A program made the translations under genes and the position numbers. Shown here piece after piece: positions 58,933-64,000 of a stretch of DNA of 64,000 nt. The notes below the pieces were generated by a model that saw nothing but the letters and a program-made list of their open reading frames with translations, searched no databases and was not told the origin of the DNA. Within the stretch, counting starts at the first letter, position 1, and each line of letters opens with the position of its first letter. The DNA is from Phycomyces nitens (lineage: Eukaryota; Mucoromycota; Mucoromycetes; Mucorales; Phycomycetaceae): the NCBI GenBank assembly GCA_022702545.1, contig JAHRBC010000007.1, positions 3,472,001 through 3,536,000 of the forward strand. The letters are read 5' to 3'.

Positions 58933-60591
58933 TTATGGTCGATTAGACGGTTTCTTCATCAGTCCAATCCTGCTCATGCTCTTACTGGGCGGTCTGAGGC
59001 CACTAAGACCAGTGGTGCGTTCTTCATCTGGTTGCTGTGGTTGAGTATGTCGTCGCTGAGGAGGCTTGAATCCTGTCGTGGGCGGTATTGGCTTGACAAT
59101 TGTGATTCTTGATGGTGGTGTGCTAAAAATGGTGCGTGGTGCTGTATTGGCCCGCATGGGGGAAGTTGGCCTGGATAGAGCAGAATACCGCCTGCTGTCT
59201 ACTGGACTCATGATTGGAGAACGAGGAGTAGATGGCACACTAGGAATATGGCTTGCTCTTTGAGCAATCCTACTATCAGATCTTCCCATGGTTATTGACT
59301 GATGTGGTTGAGGTTTAAGTTGCTTTTGCTGTAATACAGAGTTTTTAGAAGAAAGGGTCTTCTCTGGGGTTGGGGATGTTTTCGGGGCAGGTATGTGAGA
59401 AGGGCGAGTAGGGAGGGCTGAAGGCGAGCGGCCACTGGGTACCAGGCTTGATTTCATACGTGAGCCTGGTCGAGGAAGGCTGCTATGGGCATCGGCATCT
59501 TTGCGTGTATAAGAGCGACTGGGTGTGGGCATTCCACTGGGACGCGGTAAGATAGGAGACGCAGCAGAAGAAGCCTGGCTGCTGGCTGAATAGTTGCTGA
59601 GGCGGCTATGAGAGCGTGAAGAAGTAGAGGTTGATTCTGATGGATATACAGCTGGCCCATAGCGTGTGAATTGATTGAGGCCGGTAGTGATGGTCGATTG
59701 GGAGTTGAGGCTGTTCTCGCTACTCATGCTGCCCGATCGCTGTTCACGCACCCCTCGCTCAATCAATGATGCCTTTTGCCTAAACTGTGCAGCTCCTGGT
59801 CTATAATGTATTGTCTGCGAAGAATGGTTCGACGTTTCCACATGGGTTTCTTCTGGTGACCAGTCAAGCTCATGCTGTACATGATGCTATACATAAAAAA
59901 ATAAGGGTGGTCTTTGTGAATAGGCTTCAGGATAATAGCCTTGGGTCTCCACTACAAACACACCTTGCTTCCAATATTAAGGAAATCGTCGAATTCGTCT
60001 TCCAAGGCTATTGTTGCTGCAGCCGTCTTGTTGTTATTGCTCTTGGTTCCATGAAGGACTGGCCGAAAAGAATCAAGTGTCTGGAATACTCTGTTAGACA
60101 TTGACCCCCTTGTTCTCCTTACTGCTTACCTCATACGTCTTCAAGAAATCTTCAGAATCATCTAGGCCAAGGTCAACCAAACCAGTCAAGTCTGTTTCAT
60201 CATCCATGTCGACTGTAAAGTTGGCATTGATCAGGTCATTCAAGTCAATACTGTCTTCTGATCCAATCGATGATATTGACTCGGGTCGACCCTGCCGGCG
60301 GTGGCGAGAGTTCGTCTCTATAGGAATACTATCCAAAGAAGTGTGAGCTCAGCACATAAACAGAAGCGCCTATTTGTTTGTCTTTTTTTTTTACATGTTA
60401 TTGTCGCCATCCACAAGCAATGAATGGCCATCTCTGTTTTGATCTGCTGGCACAACAGAGACATCTTCTCGATACCCAGGTACGTTCATCAACCAGCCAT
60501 GTACATTTGCGGGTCCTGCATCGTCTCTTGGTGACACACTCGCCTTTTCCTTTTTCAGGCCAAACAAGCGTCGACTGTGAGATTCTGTCAT
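58933..60591 (-). CDS. Ser/Pro-rich protein of unknown function
   Basis: Four exons (60591-60395, 60328-60130, 60080-59964, 59886-58933) give 488 aa. The first third has short acidic segments (SIDLNDLINANFTVDMDDE, LEDEFDDFLNIGSK, HELDWSPEE). The last 300 residues are disordered and rich in Ser, Pro and Arg, with repeated basic Pro motifs such as LPRPSGMPTPSRSYTR and SSLPRPGSRMKSS. Such tails occur in microtubule-associated and cell-polarity proteins, but I cannot place it in a family. It is divergent to ELP3 (570 bases) and converges with uL5, with only 158 bases between stop codons. All introns keep phase and use GT donors. Confidence 0.65.
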
Positions 60592-61161
60592 GGGGAAATA
60601 GCAAAAAAAAAAACGAAGAAGAAGAATTGAAAAAGGGAGAAAGAGAAAGAGAATCTCCAAAGGTGCGCTGGAGCAAGTAGCTCCCGACTGATGCGCGTGC
60701 CACAAAGAATAATAGCATTCAAGCCGGCCTTACATCCCAATTCGGGGAAAACGATCCCTTTTTCTCTATTCACACCCTCCAGTGCGTCATCTATTTGCAC
60801 GCGTATTTATGATGATGGTCATCCTTGTATGAAAATTGGCAAGATGTCCATTATTTTACACTTCTTTAGAGCTATAAAGACAGTCTATTCGGCTAGCATA
60901 ATAAATACTATAAAATAAATAAATTTGTATTTTTGTATGCACCAAGACAATAAAAAGCCAACTGTCTGAATCTTAGCACAATCAACCCTCTCCCTTTTTC
61001 TTGGGGATCATTGTTTAATAATTTACGCTTGCAATACCTCAAAGGCCAGCCATCAAAATCCCAAGTTTGTCTCTTCTTTGCGTCCAGGAATAGCCGTCAC
61101 TTACAAACCTTTATGTTTTTCAACTTCAAAGACCGAGCCAAGACCTGAGATCAACACGATC
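60592..61161. other. divergent promoter region
   Basis: It lies between the Ser/Pro-rich gene (minus) and ELP3 (plus). A poly-A and GA-rich tract spans about 60600-60655, just upstream of the minus-strand start. No gene is supported. Confidence 0.55.
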
Positions 61162-63255
61162 ATGTCAGCAAAGAACAAGAAAGGTAGATTCACTTGGGTA
61201 TATAATCACAACTGACTTACTTATATCCCAATAACCCTTTTATCAAAAAAAGGGCCTTCACAGGTACTCTAATGTTACTCTTGCGACCACGATTGACATA
61301 TTCATCAACTTTCCTGCAATTTTTATATTTTCTTTAGGCCGAGCTTATGGTCAAGACATGTTCAGAGATCATTGCAGAACTAGTCGAGGCTGTGGATGCT
61401 CGCAAGGATATCAATCTCAACGGCCTCAAGAATAGGATTGCCAGTAAAAATAAGCTCCAGAACCAACCCAAGCTTGTCGACATTATTGCTGCCATACCAG
61501 AACAATATAAGGCAGCCCTCTTGCCAAAGCTAAAGGCCAAGCCTATTAGAACTGCTTCTGGTGTATGTACCCTAAACAGACTTGATGGAATCTAAAAACA
61601 TAAAACAATAGATTGCGGTTGTGGCTGTAATGTGCAAACCCCATCGATGCCCTCATATTGCCATGACAGGAAACATTTGTGTGTGAGTGGAGATGGACAT
61701 GATGATAAAAATGGTGGTATATTGACATTATTGCTTTCAATAGCTATTGTCCTGGTGGACCTGACTCAGACTTTGAGTATTCTACACAATCGTACACTGG
61801 CTATGAGCCTACTTCGATGCGTGCTATCCGTGCTCGTTATGATCCATTCGAACAAGCCCGTGGACGCGTAGACCAACTCCGGAGCCTGGGCCACAGTGTA
61901 GACAAGGTCGAGTATATTCTGATGGGCGGCACATTTATGTCCATGGCAGAAGACTACCGCAACTGGTTCATTGCCAATCTTCACGATGCTCTCTCGGGAC
62001 ATCCCAGTAATGATGTTGATGAGGCTGTACGGTAAGAGCTATTAAAAAACTAGAGGCTGATTGGCTGAGCCAGCGATCGTGTTGATCTAAAGATTGCCAC
62101 TTTAACCTGTAGCTATTCGCAGCAGAGCCAAACAAAGTGTATTGGTATCACGATTGAGACCCGGCCAGATTACTGTCTGAAGCCTCATCTCAGTCAGATG
62201 CTGCGTTATGGCTGTACGCGTCTTGAGATTGGTGTCCAGAGTGTGTATGAAGATGTGGCTAGAGATACAAACAGGCAAGTTGGAGACATTTGGTGCCTTT
62301 AATTCTAACCCGTGTATATATAACAGAGGCCACACTGTCAAGGCTGTCTCAGAGTCCTTCCAGCTGGCCAAGGACACTGGTTTCAAGGTCGTGTCTCATA
62401 TGATGCCCGATCTTCCAAATGTTGGCATGGAACGCGATATGGAGCAATTCAAAGAGTACTTTGAGAACCCGGCATTCCGTTCGGATGGTCTGAAAATCTA
62501 TCCTACACTTGTCATCCGTGGTACAGGCTTGTATGAGCTTTGGCGTACCGGTCGATACCAAAATTACACGCCCAATGCGCTGGTCGACTTGGTTGCTCGC
62601 ATTCTCGCACTTGTCCCACCGTGGACCCGCATCTATCGCGTCCAGCGTGATATCCCCATGCCACTTGTTACATCGGGTGTAGAGCACGGCAACCTTCGTG
62701 AGTTGGCCCTTAACCGAATGAAGGATCTCGGAACCGAGTGTCGCGATGTCCGCACAAGAGAAGTCGGTATCACAGAGATCCATCAAAAGATCCAACCAGA
62801 CCAAGTTGAGCTTATCCGACGCGATTACACAGCAAATAACGGCTGGGAAACCTTTTTGTCTTATGAGGATCCACACCAGGATATCCTTGTTGGCCTGCTC
62901 CGTCTCAGAAAATGTTCCCCACAGACATTCCGTCCCGAACTCACCTCTGCCGGGCAGACTTCTATTGTTAGAGAACTCCATGTCTATGGCTCTGTAGTAC
63001 CAATGCACGACCGCGATCCTACCAAATTCCAGCACCAGGGCTTTGGTACCTTGCTTATGGAAGAGGCCGAGAGAATCGCCCGTGAAGAGCATGGAAGTGT
63101 CAAGTTGGCTGTCATTTCTGGTGTTGGTGTGCGCCATTATTACCAGAAACTTGGCTATTATCTGGATGGTAAGATTAGATATCTAAATACACCCATCTAA
63201 CCCACATTTTGAACTTAATTATCTAGGCCCTTATATGTCCAAGATGTTGGTATAG
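61162..63255 (+). CDS. ELP3: Elongator subunit ELP3 (radical SAM tRNA acetyltransferase)
   Basis: Eight exons (61162-61183, 61253-61263, 61338-61562, 61612-61682, 61744-62031, 62113-62274, 62327-63168, 63227-63255) give 549 aa, the normal Elp3 size. The radical SAM part binds iron-sulfur through Cys 99, 109 and 112 (CX9CX2C in [18 protein letters not shown]). Further blocks are [59 protein letters not shown] and [11 protein letters not shown]. The C-terminal GNAT domain has [16 protein letters not shown] and [19 protein letters not shown]. Elp3 modifies wobble uridines of tRNA (cm5U pathway) with Elp1-6. Exon 2 is 11 nt. The intron after exon 6 has a GC donor (AACAG|GCAAGT) and joins TNR to GHTV exactly as in the family. 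Confidence 0.96.
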
Positions 63256-63493
63256 AGAGGCTAACCTACTTTTTTTTTTCTCTTTACTGAATCATGTATA
63301 TATGAATATCTCTAATAATGTGTTAATACACAGCATTGCTATTGATATATAAAAATCCCATTAATGTGTTTTTATTTTATTTTATTATTATTATTTGGCT
63401 TGGCGTCATCATTACTCATAATAAAGACAAAAAAAAACACTTGGTCTGTAAAAATAATAATAGAATCCTTTTCTAAAAGCCCGTTTATTTAAT

Positions 63494-64000
63494 ATGATGG
63501 ATAATCAACAAGAAAATGAAACAGATTCTCCTTTCAATCAAGGATCTATCCACTTTAGCTTCAAACCTAACCCAAATCGTCGACCAACAGAACCCCCAGT
63601 GCCTCAACATGAATCCAATAGATCCGCAGAGGTAATGTCCATGGCTAATCTTACAAGCCAGTATATATATACATATATACATATATACATACACATATAT
63701 TTGGTTCCAAGACATCTCTTTATCGGATTAGACAAGGCCATCAATGGATTCCACCGAAACTGCACGGAGAAACATCAAACCTATTTCTCGATCCACGTTT
63801 GCAAAGAAGCCCAATCTTCCATCCTTGCTTCCAACCCTCTTGGCAAGGCAAGACACACCCTTGAGAAAGTCTCCTGGGTTGTCTCTGCACACCAAAACCA
63901 ACACTCTGGAGATGCTAAAGAGTGATAATAATGACCAGTCTATGGCCAATAAAGACCAAAGATGTACATCTTTTGTATTGGCATCCAAACCACCAAATCA
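63494..64000 (+). CDS. 5' part of an unrecognised Ser/Pro/Asn-rich protein
   Basis: Exon 1 (63494-63631) reads MMDNQQENETDSPFNQGS onward and ends at a donor GTAATG. After an intron with TATATACA repeats, exon 2 (63732 to the window edge) reads in frame as TRPSMDSTETARRNIKPI and stays open to base 64000. The sequence is polar and low-complexity, with a basic patch (SRSTFAKKPNLPSLLPTLL). No domain is visible in the 135 codons present. A second Met follows the first, so the start may be 63497. The gene is cut by the window end. Confidence 0.55.

Noticed and set aside
62349..63137. 262-codon minus-strand open frame
   Set aside because: It is antisense to the main ELP3 exon, which has clear family blocks; the minus frame has none.

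Overview
The window is nuclear DNA of a fungus, most likely an early-diverging filamentous one (Mucoromycota-like). The reasons are a velvet-domain regulator, MTC6, MSS51 and a SOG2-like protein (all fungal families), intron-rich genes (about 88 introns placed by hand in 21 intact genes, mostly 45-130 nt), AT-rich intergenic DNA full of AT, ATT and pentamer repeats, and C-ending codons in the two ribosomal protein genes. I cannot name the genus. No viral, plasmid, CRISPR or intact transposon gene was seen. Exon joins below come from reading splice sites and checking phase; every multi-exon total is a whole number of codons.

Layout. 0-9 kb: the end of an unknown gene, then four minus-strand genes: a short Nup120/Nup160-like nucleoporin, an AIG1/FAR-17a-type membrane protein, a TMEM62-type phosphoesterase and a GH125 alpha-mannosidase-like protein. 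11-19 kb: an intronless F-box gene faces the inner-ring nucleoporin NUP192/NUP205. 20-28 kb: a SOG2-like protein without leucine-rich repeats, a LAT-type amino-acid permease, MTC6 and a divergent hexokinase. 30-35 kb: a DRS2-type P4-ATPase in 14 exons. 35-42 kb: an AT-rich gene-poor stretch holding one velvet gene. 42-51 kb: an SH3-WW-WW-RasGEF protein, CDP-diacylglycerol synthase and MSS51. 51-53 kb: a gene-free stretch with a near-perfect 86-bp inverted repeat. 53-64 kb: an unrecognised 593-aa protein, a WHIM/CECR2-like chromatin protein, ribosomal proteins eS8 and uL5, a Ser/Pro-rich unknown, the Elongator subunit ELP3 and the start of another unknown gene.

The genes are mostly housekeeping and do not form one pathway. 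Loose themes are the nuclear pore (two scaffold genes), membrane lipids (flippase, CDP-DAG synthase, AIG1-like), Ras/RAM morphogenesis signalling (RasGEF, SOG2-like) and translation (eS8, uL5, ELP3, MSS51).

The most unusual signal is in the gene structures. Six introns with strong support and two with moderate support use GC instead of GT as donor, usually as GCAAGT. That is about 9 percent of the introns placed. Very small exons (3, 4, 11, 19 and 27 nt) also occur.
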